A stretch of 64,000 bases of DNA from CAVVAH01 sp963746175 (GCA_963746175.1 CAVVAH010000001.1:1278384-1342383), one strand, 5' to 3'; counted from the stretch's first letter, positions 1 to 10,288 are shown. Numbers and translations are program-made. Notes: a model not told the origin generated them from the sequence alone.

Positions 1-274
1 GGTAGTCGAACACCGATGCGCACACGCCGAGCACCAGGCCGATCGCGACGTTCAGGCAGTGCTTCTTGAGGAACGCCGTCGGGTCGCCGCCGCTGTCGAG
101 GGCGGCCTGCCTCGTCGCGGACCACACCAGTGCCCCGCCGATGGCGCACAGGGCGAGCACGGCCACGAGCAGCAGCCAGTCGATCCGGCGCAGCGCGGCG
201 TCGCGGTGCAGCAGCCGGGAGCCTCGGCGCGCGGGTGGCACCGTGTAGGTCGCGGGACGGTAGCCGACGGTCAT
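1..274 (-). CDS. rodA: RodA, peptidoglycan glycosyltransferase (SEDS family), N-terminal part only
   Basis: This is the first 91 codons of a SEDS-family membrane glycosyltransferase that polymerises glycan strands during elongation with PBP2. The visible part has a basic cytoplasmic start (MTVGYRPATYTVPPARRGSR), a first membrane segment (DWLLLVAVLALCAIGGALVWSA) broken here only by the window's own order, a KKH-containing loop, and the start of a second membrane segment. The rest lies beyond the left edge. Its ATG shares one base with the stop of the PBP2 gene (TGATG), so the two are translationally coupled. An FtsW paralogue cannot be excluded by sequence alone, but position after mrdA favours RodA. 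Confidence 0.85.
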   Translation of the reverse strand, partial: MTVGYRPATYTVPPARRGSRLLHRDAALRRIDWLLLVAVLALCAIGGALVWSATRQAALDSGGDPTAFLKKHCLNVAIGLVLGVCASVFDY

Positions 275-2511
275 CAGCCACCACCGCCGTCGTCACGCCG
301 GAAGGCCTTCAGGTCGGGGGCCGTGACCGGCACCCGGTCAGCGGCCGGCTGCCGGCTCTCCGGCGTGACCACGGTCCCGTCCGGCCGCACCTGCGGCAGC
401 TGGGTCGACGGGTGCCCGCCCGGCGGGGACGCGGTCGCGAGCTCGACCTGGCTGCCGTGGACGCCGAACAGCGTCTTGTAGAGCCCGGCGACCGAGGGAC
501 CGGAGATGCCGGAGCCAGTGCCGCCCTGGCTGACCATCATCACCACGGCGTACTGCGGCTTGGTGGCCGGCGCGAAGGACGCGAACCACGAGGTGGTGTC
601 CTTGCCGTAGACCTCGCCGGTGCCGGTCTTGCTCGCGACCGGGAGCTTGTCGATCGGGAAGCCGGCCCGGAAGAACGGCCCGTAGCCGGTGCCGACCTCG
701 GTGACCGTGCGCAGCGCGTGCCGCATCCAGTCGAGCGTCGTCCTGCTCACCGGGATCCTGCGGGCGGGCGCCGGGTCGATCCGGCGCACCAGCCGACCGT
801 CGGGCGACATGATCGCGCTGCCGATGTGCGGGGTGACCAGCGTCCCGCCGTTCGCGACCGCGGAGTACACCCGGGCCATCTGCAGCGGCGTCGCCGTCGT
901 GTCGCCCTGGCCGATCGCGAAGTTGGCGGCGTCGCCGCCGCGGTAGGCCCAGCCGTCGGCGCAGTTCTCCTTGGACAGCTGGAGCAGGTACGCGGCGCGC
1001 TGCGGGTCGGTCTTCGCGACCTCCGGGTAGCCGGTCTTGGCCTTCGCGCAGTAGAAGTCCTTGGTGGCCTTCCAGTACGCCTTCTTCCAGGCGCGGTCCG
1101 CGATCCGGCCGTCGGACTCGGCCGGCAGGTCGAGACCGGTGGGCCGGCCGAGGCCGTACGCCTTGGCCATCTCCGTGAACGGGTCCTTGGCCTTCTTCTT
1201 CGGGTGCAGCCCGCCCATCCGGAGCCAGGTCTCGTACGCGAACTTGTAGAAGACGGTGTCGCAGGACACCTGGATCGCCCGCAGCATCGAGATGGTGCCG
1301 TAGCCCTGCGACTCGTAGTTGGCCTTCGGCGAGCCGCCGATCGAGTACGACGACGGGCACGGGTACGACCCGTCCAGGGAGTAGCCCGCCCGCACGGCCG
1401 CGGGCAGTGACACGGCCTTGAACGTCGACGCCGGCGCGAACTCGCCCTGGAAGGCGCGGGACTGGTTGGGGTAGTTGCGCTTCTTGCTGGTGATGGACTT
1501 GTAGTCCCTGCTGCTGATGCCGCCGACCCAGATGTTCGGGTCGTACGTCGGCCAGCTGGCCATCGCGACGATGCCACCCGTGCGGACGTCCATCACGACG
1601 ACGGCGCCGGAGTCGGCCGGGTGCTTGGCGAACCCCTTGTTGATGTCACCCTCGTTGCGGGCCCGCAGGATCGCGGCCTTCAGCTGCTTCTCGGCCTCGG
1701 CCTGGACCTTCGCGTCGATCGTGGTGACGAGGTAGTTGCCGGGCGTCGGCTGGGTCTCGGAGAGCACGCCGGAGACGCCGCCCTGGTGGTCGACCGTGAG
1801 GGTCTTCACCCCGGGGGTGCCGCGCAGGTCCTCGTCGTACTCGCGCTCGAGACCGGCGCGGCCGATCAGGTCGGTGCGCTGCAGGACGGTCTCGGTCCGC
1901 GCGCCGGGCACCTTGCCCGCCTCCTGACGAGCGGCCAGCTCCTCGTCGGTGACCGGCCCGAGGTAGCCCAGCTCGTGCGCCGCGTTGGCCCCGAGCGGCT
2001 CCGGGTACTCGCGCACCGAGCTGAGCTCGGCCGTGACGCCGGGGAAGTCCTCCCGGCGCTCCATGATCTGCAGCGCCATGGCGGTGCTGGCCTCGTCGGT
2101 CACCGGGATCGGCTGGTACGGCGAGCCGTTGAAGCATCTCGGCGCCGGCGGCGCGCCCTCGCTGCCGCAGAGGCGGGTGCGCTCCCACACGTCCTGGAAC
2201 GGCTCGCCGACGACCTTCGCGACCTTCGCGACCAGCTCGCGGCCGCCGTCCTTCTGCCGCAGCATCGCGGTCCGGCTGATCGAGACGACGAGCGCCGTCC
2301 GGTTGCGCGCCAGCGGCCGGCCGCGGGAGTCGAGGATCATGCCGCGCGCCGCCGGCGTGACGATCTGCCGGGTGCCGTTCTCCGCGGCCGCCTGCTGGTA
2401 GTTCTCCGACGCCAGGACCTGCAGGTACCAGAGCCGGCCCAGCAACGTCACCAGGAGCGAGAGCACCAGCACCTGGAGGACCACCAGCCGCAGCCGGCTC
2501 CGCTCACTCAT
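274..2511 (-). CDS. mrdA: Penicillin-binding protein 2 (elongation-specific transpeptidase)
   Basis: Class B PBP of 745 residues that cross-links peptidoglycan of the lateral wall, working with RodA and MreBCD. One N-terminal membrane anchor (LRLVVLQVLVLSLLVTLLGRLWYLQVL) is followed by the PBP dimerisation region and the transpeptidase domain. Active-site motifs are visible: SxxK in FAPASTFK near residue 362, the SxN-region sequence VSCDTVFYKF, and KTG in VASKTGTGEVYG near residue 626. The C-terminal 40 residues are a hydrophilic Pro-rich tail. It sits between mreD (54-bp gap) and rodA (1-base overlap), so it belongs to the mre operon. ATG start chosen because it places the anchor at residue 8. 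Confidence 0.95.
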   Translation of the reverse strand: MSERSRLRLVVLQVLVLSLLVTLLGRLWYLQVLASENYQQAAAENGTRQIVTPAARGMILDSRGRPLARNRTALVVSISRTAMLRQKDGGRELVAKVAKVVGEPFQDVWERTRLCGSEGAPPAPRCFNGSPYQPIPVTDEASTAMALQIMERREDFPGVTAELSSVREYPEPLGANAAHELGYLGPVTDEELAARQEAGKVPGARTETVLQRTDLIGRAGLEREYDEDLRGTPGVKTLTVDHQGGVSGVLSETQPTPGNYLVTTIDAKVQAEAEKQLKAAILRARNEGDINKGFAKHPADSGAVVVMDVRTGGIVAMASWPTYDPNIWVGGISSRDYKSITSKKRNYPNQSRAFQGEFAPASTFKAVSLPAAVRAGYSLDGSYPCPSSYSIGGSPKANYESQGYGTISMLRAIQVSCDTVFYKFAYETWLRMGGLHPKKKAKDPFTEMAKAYGLGRPTGLDLPAESDGRIADRAWKKAYWKATKDFYCAKAKTGYPEVAKTDPQRAAYLLQLSKENCADGWAYRGGDAANFAIGQGDTTATPLQMARVYSAVANGGTLVTPHIGSAIMSPDGRLVRRIDPAPARRIPVSRTTLDWMRHALRTVTEVGTGYGPFFRAGFPIDKLPVASKTGTGEVYGKDTTSWFASFAPATKPQYAVVMMVSQGGTGSGISGPSVAGLYKTLFGVHGSQVELATASPPGGHPSTQLPQVRPDGTVVTPESRQPAADRVPVTAPDLKAFRRDDGGGG

Positions 2512-2565
2512 CCGGGGCCCCCGCGGGAGCGTGAGCGCCAGCGAGCGCTCTCGTGGGGGGAAGGC

Positions 2566-3093
2566 TCACCGGAGGACTCCGGCGAAGGCGTCGGGGTCCG
2601 GCTCGACCCGGCCGGCCACCGCGAGCACACCCGGCACGACGAACGCGCTCAGCACCACGTCGTAGAGCACCGCGGTCGGCAGCAGTGCGACGACCGCGTC
2701 CCACGTGATGTTCGGGTCGTCCATCAGCGCACCCAGGCCGGCGTACAGCAGGACGGACGCCGCTCCGGCGACGCCGACGACGACGAGCGGCACGAACGCG
2801 GACCGCCGGGTCTCGCCACGAGCGGCACCGGCGAGGTACCCGACGAGGGTGAGCACCAGCGCCCACCGGCCGACCTCGTGGTCGGCGGGTGGCACGAGAT
2901 CCGCGGCCAGCCCGGCCCCGAAGCCGACACCGAGCCCGAAGCCCGGCCCGTAGGCGAGGGCGAGCGAGACCACGACGAGCAGCAGCAGGTCCGGCGTCGC
3001 ACCCGGCAGCGGCAGCCGGCTGAGAAAGGTCACCTGCAGCGAGAGGGCCACGATCACCAGCAGGGCGGCCAGCGGGATCCGGGCCGGGGGCAT
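2566..3093 (-). CDS. mreD: MreD, rod-shape-determining membrane protein
   Basis: Small integral membrane protein (175 residues) of the elongasome that links MreC to the membrane-bound synthesis machinery. About five hydrophobic segments are visible, starting with IPLAALLVIVALSLQVTFLS and ending with VVLSAFVVPGVLAVAGRV, separated by short polar loops. MreD is poorly conserved in sequence, so the call rests on size, topology and position between mreC and the PBP2 gene. Its ATG overlaps the mreC stop by one base (TGATG), indicating coupled translation. Confidence 0.88.
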   Translation of the reverse strand: MPPARIPLAALLVIVALSLQVTFLSRLPLPGATPDLLLLVVVSLALAYGPGFGLGVGFGAGLAADLVPPADHEVGRWALVLTLVGYLAGAARGETRRSAFVPLVVVGVAGAASVLLYAGLGALMDDPNITWDAVVALLPTAVLYDVVLSAFVVPGVLAVAGRVEPDPDAFAGVLR

Positions 3094-4031
3094 CAGCGGG
3101 AACCGCTCGGGCTCGGGGTGGCGGTCACCGTGACCGTCACCGTCGGCGTGGGCGTGGCGACCGGCTTCGGCGGCAGGACCGCGTCACGCGGGTCCTTGCG
3201 CGGCGGTTCGACGACGACACCGACCAGGTCGAGCGAGGTGAAGTCGACGTACGGCGCGACGACCGCGGTGCGGGTCTGCGAGCCGGGTGAGCCGCTCACG
3301 GTCACGACCCGGCCGACCGGCACTCCCGGGACGTACGGCGTGTCGCCCTGCGAGCCGAAGGTGACCAGCCGGTCGCCCGGGGCCACGCTGGACTGCCCGT
3401 CGAGCAGCCGGAGGTCGAGGTCGCCGCGGTCCCGGACCCCCCGGCCGGTCGTGAATCCGACCTCCATCGACCCCTCGAGCCGCACGCCGATCGACGACTC
3501 CGGGTCGACGGCGAGCAGCACGGTCGACGTGGACGGCCCCACCGTCTTCACCCGGCCGACCAGCCCGTCGCCGTCGAGGACCGTCATGTCGGGCCGGATC
3601 CCGTCCCGGCTGCCGGCGTCCAGCGTCACCGTCCAGGAGAAGGTCTGCGCCGCGCCGATCGCGATGACACGCGCCGGGACCACGCGGTAGCGGCCTGCCC
3701 CGGCGACCTTGAGCAGGTCGTCGAGCTCCTGGGCCCGGCTCCGGTCCAGCGCGGAGGTACGGAGCCTGCTGCGCAGCGCCTTGTTCTGCGCCGTCAGCCG
3801 GTCGGCGTCGGCACCGCCGCCACCGAGCCCGCTCACGCCGTCGACGGCGTCGGACACCGGGGCGGCGATCGCCGCGGCCACCCGCTCCACCGGGCCGAAG
3901 ACGCTCGCCGCGGCCGAGCGGACGCCGTCCAGCGGCGAGTCGTCGCCGCCGCGGTAGTCGATCGTGATGAGGCTGACCGAGGTGACGAGGAGCAGCGCCA
4001 GCAGCACCCGGGTGCGCCGGCTGTCGTTCAC
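3093..4031 (-). CDS. mreC: MreC, rod-shape-determining protein
   Basis: Bitopic protein of 312 residues that scaffolds the elongasome outside the membrane. An N-terminal anchor (TRVLLALLLVTSVSLITIDY) is followed by a short coiled-coil (ADRLTAQNKALRSRLRTSALDRSRAQELDDLL) that normally mediates dimerisation, described here in two halves, and then the beta-barrel pair (VVPARVIAIG to VVVEPPR). The C-terminus ends in a low-complexity Thr/Val/Pro tail (PTPTVTVTVTATPSPSG), common in actinobacterial MreC. It lies 25 bp after mreB and overlaps mreD by one base. Confidence 0.93.
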   Translation of the reverse strand: MNDSRRTRVLLALLLVTSVSLITIDYRGGDDSPLDGVRSAAASVFGPVERVAAAIAAPVSDAVDGVSGLGGGGADADRLTAQNKALRSRLRTSALDRSRAQELDDLLKVAGAGRYRVVPARVIAIGAAQTFSWTVTLDAGSRDGIRPDMTVLDGDGLVGRVKTVGPSTSTVLLAVDPESSIGVRLEGSMEVGFTTGRGVRDRGDLDLRLLDGQSSVAPGDRLVTFGSQGDTPYVPGVPVGRVVTVSGSPGSQTRTAVVAPYVDFTSLDLVGVVVEPPRKDPRDAVLPPKPVATPTPTVTVTVTATPSPSGSR

Positions 4032-4056
4032 TTCTGGCCGCTGGTGATGTCGTGGC

Positions 4057-5094
<1,038 letters not shown>

Positions 5095-5414
5095 GGGCCT
5101 TCCGTGAAGCCGGTCCGGTGGTGCGTCGCGCGTCTCTCGACTCTATCGGCGGCAACCGGGCCGGACCTGACGCAACGCGCCCGTCAGCGGGCGATCCTGG
5201 TCACAGCTCGGCCACGAACCGGCGACAGCGTGCAAATGATCACGTGGACGTGATCAACCTCCGCCACCAGCGGTGAATTGACCACGTGCGGCGGCGGTTC
5301 GCCGCGTTCGGCAGAGCGGCGACCTTCGGACGGCGGGCGACCACTCCCTGCCTCTCCGTCCTGGCCGATCTGACCCGCAGCTACCCAGCCAGGGACGGCC
5401 GGACGGGGGGGCAG
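5095..5414. other. mreB-ndk intergenic region
   Basis: This 320-bp stretch holds no convincing gene. It carries the mreB ribosome binding site, a small hairpin (CGCCCG-TCAG-CGGGCG at 5179-5194) and a perfect 8-bp inverted repeat with a 4-bp spacer at 5237-5256. Because mreB is transcribed leftward, all of these would be in its promoter region or leader, or in the ndk 3' region. No recognisable -10/-35 pair could be fixed with confidence. Confidence 0.5.
5237..5256. promoter_or_regulatory. Perfect inverted repeat upstream of mreB (operator candidate)
   Basis: TGATCACG and CGTGATCA flank TGGA, giving a perfect 8-bp dyad. It lies about 143 bp before the mreB ATG and about 160 bp after the ndk stop. 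The size and symmetry suit a homodimeric transcription factor site. No T tract follows, so a terminator role is less likely. The cognate factor is unknown. Confidence 0.45.
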
Positions 5415-5823
5415 TCAGAGTGCGGGGAAGAAGATCGGGATCTCGCGGGCCGAGGACTCGGCGGAGTCGGACGCGTGCACGAGGTTCTCCCGGTTGGACA
5501 GCGACAGGTCGCCGCGGATCGTGCCGGCCGCGGCCGCCCGGCCGTCGGTCGCCCCGTTGATCCCGCGCACCACGGCGACCGCCTGGTCGCCCTCGAGGAC
5601 CATGGCCACCAGCGGCCCGGAGGTGATGAACTCCCGCAGCGGCGGGTACCAGTCCTTGTCCACGTGCTCGGCGTAGTGCCGGTCGGCGGTCTCGCCGTCG
5701 ATCGTGCGCTGGTCCATCGCCACCACGACCAGGCCCTTGCGCTCGAAGCGCGCCGAGGACCTCTCCGACCAGGCCGCGGCGGACGGCGTCGGGCTTGATC
5801 AGGACAAGGGTTCGCTCGGTCAC
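5415..5823 (-). CDS. ndk: Nucleoside diphosphate kinase, interrupted by a one-base frameshift
   Basis: Ndk transfers the gamma phosphate between NTPs and NDPs through a phosphohistidine. The GTG start gives TERTLVLIKPDAVRRGLVGEVLG in one frame, then the reading must shift by one base near 5748-5753 to continue as RFERKGLVVVAMDQRTIDGE. The rest is canonical: LVAMVLEGDQAVAVVRGING, and the catalytic His in NLVHASDS. The footprint is 409 nt, which is 136 codons plus exactly one extra base, matching the normal family length. No residue is missing on either side of the shift. The simplest explanation is one surplus G in GGCGCGC, either a sequencing error or a recent mutation. Confidence 0.9.
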
Positions 5824-5833
5824 GGCCGGGACC

Positions 5834-6190
5834 CTACCCGGGCTGCTGGTCCGGCCCGGCACCCGCGGCGGCACGCTCGGCCTGCAGCCGTTCGACCTTG
5901 CGCCCGAGGTGGATCGCGAGGAACCACAGCGCGCCGAAGACCAGGCCGAGGAAGAACATCACCGGGACCACGAGCCCGGACGCCACGAGGGCGACCTGCA
6001 GGCTGGACGCCACCGCGAACGCCCAGCGGTGCCGGAGCAGCCCGGCCAGGAGCACGCACAGGGCAGCGCCGCCGCCGCCGACCGACCAGAGCGTGGCGTG
6101 GTCTACGTCGGTCAGGTCGAGCGCGACCAGGGTGGCGAAGAAGATCACCAGGCCCTCGAAGACGAGGACGGCGGCGCAGATCCCTCTCAC
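5834..6190 (-). CDS. DUF4233 membrane protein encoded after folC
   Basis: A 118-residue integral membrane protein with four hydrophobic segments (AAVLVFEGLVIFFATLVAL, LWSVGGGGAALCVLLAGLL, FAVASSLQVALVASGLVV, VMFFLGLVFGALWFLAIHL) and a basic Gln-rich C-terminus. Actinobacteria commonly encode a DUF4233 protein between folC and ndk; its function is not known. The GTG start overlaps the folC stop by four bases (GTGA), so it is translated with folC. The start is set by this overlap. Confidence 0.85.
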   Translation of the reverse strand: MRGICAAVLVFEGLVIFFATLVALDLTDVDHATLWSVGGGGAALCVLLAGLLRHRWAFAVASSLQVALVASGLVVPVMFFLGLVFGALWFLAIHLGRKVERLQAERAAAGAGPDQQPG

Positions 6191-7566
6191 GACCGGCCGC
6201 GGCGCAGCAGCAGCCCGCGCGCTGCACCCACGGTGACGATCGAGCCGGTGACCAGCACGCCGGCACCGGCGAGGTCGCCGTCCTCCTCGGCCAGCGTGAC
6301 GGCGGAGTCGAGCGCGTCGGCCAGCCGCGGCGTCACCTCGACCCGGTCCGGCCCGAAGACCTCGACCGCGACGGCCGCCAGCTCGTCGGCCGGCATCGCG
6401 CGGTCCGACCCGGCTTCGGTGACGACGAGCTCGGCCAGCACCGGCTCGAATGCCTCGAGCATGCCGCGGACGTCCTTGTCGGCCATCGCACCGATCACGC
6501 CGACCAGCCGGGTGAACCCGAAGGACTCCTCCAGCGCGGCGGCGGTGGCCTGCGCGCCCGCGGGGTTGTGGGCGGCGTCCAGGACGACGGTCGGGGAGCT
6601 GCGGATGACCTCGAGGCGTCCGGGGGAGGTGGCGGAGGCGAAGCCGGAGCGGATGATGTCGACGTCCAGGCGGCCGCGCTCGCCGGTGGCCCCGCCGAGG
6701 AAGGCCTCGACCGCGGCCAGCGCGACGGCCGCGTTGTGCGCCTGGTGAGCACCGTGCAGGGGGAGGAACACGTCGTCGTACTCCCCCGCGAGGCCGCGCA
6801 GGGTCAGGACCTGTCCCCCGACGGCGACCATGCGGGTCGTGACCCCGAACTCCAGGCCCTCGCGGGCGACGATCGCGTCCACCTCGACGGACCGGCGGAG
6901 CAGCACGTCGGCCGCCTCGACCGGCTGCTGGGCGAGGACGCCGTACGACCCGGGCTTGAGGATCCCCGCCTTCTGGCCCGCGATCTCCTCGACGGTGCGG
7001 CCCAGCCAGCGGGTGTGGTCGACGGAGATCGGCGTCACCACGGCCACCTGCGCGTCGGCGACGTTGGTGCTGTCCCAGGTGCCGCCGAGCCCGACCTCGA
7101 CCACGGCGACGTCGACCGGTGCGTCGGCGAAGGCGGCGAAACCCATCGCTGTCAGCACCTCGAAGAACGACAGCCGGTGCGGCTGCTGGGAATCGACCAG
7201 CTCGAGGTACGGCGCCACGTCGTCGTACGTCGAGAGGAAGCGCTCCACGTCGATGGGTGCGCCGTCGAACGCGATCCGCTCGCGCATCGACTGCAGGTGC
7301 GGGCTGGTGAACTGGCCGGTGCGCAGCCCGAACTCCCGCAGCAGGGTCTCGATCATGCGGGTGGTGGAGGTCTTGCCGTTGGTGCCGGCGACCTGGATCA
7401 CGGGCGCGGACTTCTGCGGGTCGCCGAGCAGGTCGAGCAGGGCCCGCACCCGGTCCAGCGTCGGGTCGATGTCGTGCTCGGGCGCCCGGGCGAGGATCTC
7501 CTGCTCGACGGCAGCCACCCGCGCGGCCAGTGCGGCGGCCTGCTCTCTGTCCTCGGTCGCGCTCAC
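6187..7566 (-). CDS. folC: Folylpolyglutamate synthase / dihydrofolate synthase
   Basis: Mur-ligase-family ATP-dependent enzyme (459 residues) that adds glutamate to dihydropteroate and to tetrahydrofolates. The P-loop VAGTNGKTSTTRMIETLL, the folate-binding FTSPHLQSMRERI and the ATPase-centre VVEVGLGGTWDSTN are all present, and VLDAAHNPAGAQATAAAL marks the C-terminal ligase domain. The length is typical. It starts with GTG, 90 bp from the divergent valS start, so this gap must hold both promoters. It overlaps the DUF4233 gene and leads the ndk region. Confidence 0.95.
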   Translation of the reverse strand: MSATEDREQAAALAARVAAVEQEILARAPEHDIDPTLDRVRALLDLLGDPQKSAPVIQVAGTNGKTSTTRMIETLLREFGLRTGQFTSPHLQSMRERIAFDGAPIDVERFLSTYDDVAPYLELVDSQQPHRLSFFEVLTAMGFAAFADAPVDVAVVEVGLGGTWDSTNVADAQVAVVTPISVDHTRWLGRTVEEIAGQKAGILKPGSYGVLAQQPVEAADVLLRRSVEVDAIVAREGLEFGVTTRMVAVGGQVLTLRGLAGEYDDVFLPLHGAHQAHNAAVALAAVEAFLGGATGERGRLDVDIIRSGFASATSPGRLEVIRSSPTVVLDAAHNPAGAQATAAALEESFGFTRLVGVIGAMADKDVRGMLEAFEPVLAELVVTEAGSDRAMPADELAAVAVEVFGPDRVEVTPRLADALDSAVTLAEEDGDLAGAGVLVTGSIVTVGAARGLLLRRGRS

Positions 7567-7656
7567 CCGGCGAGTCTAAGGAGCCGCGGCCGGCATGCCG
7601 GCCGGCGGTCGGGCAGTGGCAGTTCCGGGTTGTTCGCCGCCCGTAGGATTTCGGTC

Positions 7657-10221
7657 ATGGACCAGCAGACCCAGGCCCCCGCTGCCCCGACGTCGGTGCC
7701 CGACAAGCCGACCGTCGACGGCCTCGAGGAGCGCTGGGCGCAGGTATGGCAGGAGCAGGGCACCTACCTCTTCGACCGGACCAAGACCCGCGAGCAGGTC
7801 TTCTCCATCGACACGCCGCCGCCCACCGTGAGCGGCACGCTGCACGTCGGGCACGTGTTCTCGTACACGCACACGGACGTCATCGCGCGGTTCCAGCGGA
7901 TGCGCGGTCGCGAGGTCTTCTACCCGATGGGGTGGGACGACAACGGGCTCCCGACCGAGCGCCGGGTGCAGCTGACGTACGGCGTCCGGGTCGACCCCGA
8001 GCTGCCCTACGACCCCGACTTCGCGCCGCCGGAGAAGCCGGACCCCAAGAAGCAGGTGCCGGTCTCCCGCCGGAACTTCGTCGAGCTGTGCGAACGCTGG
8101 TCGGACGAGACCGAGGCGCTGTACGAGTCGCTCTGGCGCCGCCTCGGCCTGTCGGTCGACTGGACCCAGAAGTACACGACGATCAGCCCGACCGCGATCA
8201 CGGCCGCCCAGCGCGGCTTCCTGCGCAACCTGGCACGTGGCGAGGCGTACCAGGCCGAGGCACCGGGCCTGTGGGACGTGACCTACCAGACCGCCGTGGC
8301 CCAGGCCGAGCTGGAGGCCCGGGAGTACCCCGGCCACTTCCACCGGATCGCCTTCCACGGACCCGAGGGCCCGGTCTGGATCGAGACCACCCGGCCCGAG
8401 CTCATCGCCGCGGTGGTCGCCCTGGTCGCCCACCCCGACGACGAGCGCTACCAGCCGACGTTCGGGACGACCGTGCGCTCACCGCTGTTCGACGTCGAGA
8501 TCCCGGTGCTCGCACACCACGCCGCCGAGCCCGACAAGGGCGCGGGCATCGCGATGGTCTGCACGTTCGGCGACCTCACCGACGTGCTGTGGTGGCGCGA
8601 GCTCGACCTGCCGGTGCGCTCCGTGGTCGGCCGCGACGGCCGCCTGCTCCGGGAGACGCCACCGTGGCTGTCCGCGGAGCCGGCCGCCTCGGCGTACGCC
8701 GAGCTGGCGGGCAAGACGACCTTCTCGGCCCGCGAGGCGGTGGTCGCCCGGCTGCGTGCGTCCGGCGACCTCGACGGCGAGCCGACCCCCACCGTGCGGA
8801 TGGCCAACTTCTACGAGAACGGCGACAAGCCGCTCGAGATCGTCACCAGCCGGCAGTGGTACATCCGCAACGGCGGCCGGGACGACGCCCTGCGCGAGAC
8901 GTTCCTCGCCCGCGGCCGGGAGCTGCACTGGGTGCCTGCCTTCATGAAGCAGCGGTACGACAACTGGGTGGGCGGCCTCAACGGCGACTGGCTGATCAGC
9001 CGCCAGCGGTTCTCCGGGGTGCCGTTCCCGGTCTGGTACCCGCTGGACGCCGACGGCGAGGTGGTGCACGACCGGCCACTGCTGCCGACCGAGGACCAGC
9101 TGCCGGTCGACCCCGCGTCGCAGGCGCCCGCCGGCTACACCGAGGACCAGCGCGACCGTCCGGGAGGCTTCACCCGCGACCCCGACATCATGGACACCTG
9201 GGCCACGTCCTCGCTCTCGCCACTGATCGTCTGCGGCTGGGAGCGCGACCCGGACCTGTTCGCGCGCACCTTCCCGATGGACATGCGACCGCAGGCGCAC
9301 GAGATCATCCGGACCTGGTTGTTCGCGACCGTCGTGCGCAGCCACTACGAGGTCGGCGGCCTGCCGTGGCGTACGGCGGCCATCTCGGGCATCGTCGCCG
9401 ACCCCAAGCGGCAGAAGATGTCGAAGTCCAAGGGCAACTCGGTGGACCCGCTGGCGATCCTGGAGACCTACGGCCCGGACGCCGTGCGGTGGCGGGCGGC
9501 CGGCGCCCGGCCGGGCACGGACAGCCCGTTCGACGAGGCGCAGATGAAGATCGGCCGCCGCCTCGCCATCAAGATCCTCAACGCCAGCAAGTTCGCCCTG
9601 CAGGCGGGGGCGACGGACCGGCCCCAGGACATCACCGACCCGCTCGACCGTTCGGCGCTGGCCACCCTTGCCGACGTGGTCCGGGAGGCCACCGCGGCGT
9701 TGGACGCCTACGAGTACACCCGGGCGCTCGAGGTGACGGAGACGTTCTTCTGGACGTTCTGCGACGACTACCTCGAGCTCGTCAAGGACCGGGCGTACGG
9801 CGGCCGCGGCGACGACCCCGCGGCGTCGGCCCGCGCGACCCTCGCGGCTGCGCTGTCGGTGCAGCTGCGGCTGTTCGCACCGTTCCTGCCGTTCGTGACC
9901 GAGGAGGTCTGGTCGTGGTGGCAGGAGGGCTCGGTGCACCGTGCCGAGTGGCCGGACGCCGAGCGGGTCGCCCTCCTCGCCACGGACGGTGACCCGGGTG
10001 TGCTCGCCGACACGTCGGTCGTGCTCGGAGCGCTCCGCAAGGCCAAGTCCGAGGCCAAGACCTCGATGCGGACCGAGGTGCGCGCCGCGACGGTCACCGG
10101 TCCGGCTGAGGCGCTGGACCGCGTGGGGCTGGCCGCCGCCGACCTGCAGGCGACCGGCCGGGTCGGCGAGCTCGCGTTCGCACCCTCCGACGACGCCCTG
10201 GGGGCCGCCGTCACCCTCTGA
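7657..10221 (+). CDS. valS: Valyl-tRNA synthetase, archaeal-type
   Basis: Class Ia synthetase of 854 residues that charges tRNA-Val. The HIGH motif is HVGH at 62-65 (SGTLHVGHVFSY) and the KMSKS loop is at 587-591 (RQKMSKSKGNS). A CP1 editing domain lies between them, with the ETTRPE threonine-rich motif. The MGWDDNGLPTERRVQ region and the lack of a C-terminal coiled-coil arm (the protein ends soon after the anticodon-binding helices) look like the archaeal or alpha-proteobacterial ValRS form rather than the usual bacterial one. Many longer in-frame upstream codons exist, but this ATG starts the conserved protein and lies 90 bp from folC. Confidence 0.95.
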   Translation: MDQQTQAPAAPTSVPDKPTVDGLEERWAQVWQEQGTYLFDRTKTREQVFSIDTPPPTVSGTLHVGHVFSYTHTDVIARFQRMRGREVFYPMGWDDNGLPTERRVQLTYGVRVDPELPYDPDFAPPEKPDPKKQVPVSRRNFVELCERWSDETEALYESLWRRLGLSVDWTQKYTTISPTAITAAQRGFLRNLARGEAYQAEAPGLWDVTYQTAVAQAELEAREYPGHFHRIAFHGPEGPVWIETTRPELIAAVVALVAHPDDERYQPTFGTTVRSPLFDVEIPVLAHHAAEPDKGAGIAMVCTFGDLTDVLWWRELDLPVRSVVGRDGRLLRETPPWLSAEPAASAYAELAGKTTFSAREAVVARLRASGDLDGEPTPTVRMANFYENGDKPLEIVTSRQWYIRNGGRDDALRETFLARGRELHWVPAFMKQRYDNWVGGLNGDWLISRQRFSGVPFPVWYPLDADGEVVHDRPLLPTEDQLPVDPASQAPAGYTEDQRDRPGGFTRDPDIMDTWATSSLSPLIVCGWERDPDLFARTFPMDMRPQAHEIIRTWLFATVVRSHYEVGGLPWRTAAISGIVADPKRQKMSKSKGNSVDPLAILETYGPDAVRWRAAGARPGTDSPFDEAQMKIGRRLAIKILNASKFALQAGATDRPQDITDPLDRSALATLADVVREATAALDAYEYTRALEVTETFFWTFCDDYLELVKDRAYGGRGDDPAASARATLAAALSVQLRLFAPFLPFVTEEVWSWWQEGSVHRAEWPDAERVALLATDGDPGVLADTSVVLGALRKAKSEAKTSMRTEVRAATVTGPAEALDRVGLAAADLQATGRVGELAFAPSDDALGAAVTL

Positions 10222-10288
10222 GCAACCCTGTGGACAGCAGGCTCCGAGCACCGGTCCCGGTGCACACTGGTCGCGAGGAGGTGCCGAA

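Noticed and set aside
5740..5760. Programmed ribosomal frameshift in ndk (and in tig, pepN)
   Set aside because: The sites share no slippery heptamer, stop-codon context or downstream structure, and ndk, tig and pepN are not known to use frameshifting.
5704..7656. A continuous plus-strand open frame leading into valS, which would extend it to about 1500 residues
   Set aside because: It runs antisense through folC and the DUF4233 gene, which have clear family motifs; the stretch is a GC-rich shadow. The conserved valS protein begins at 7657.
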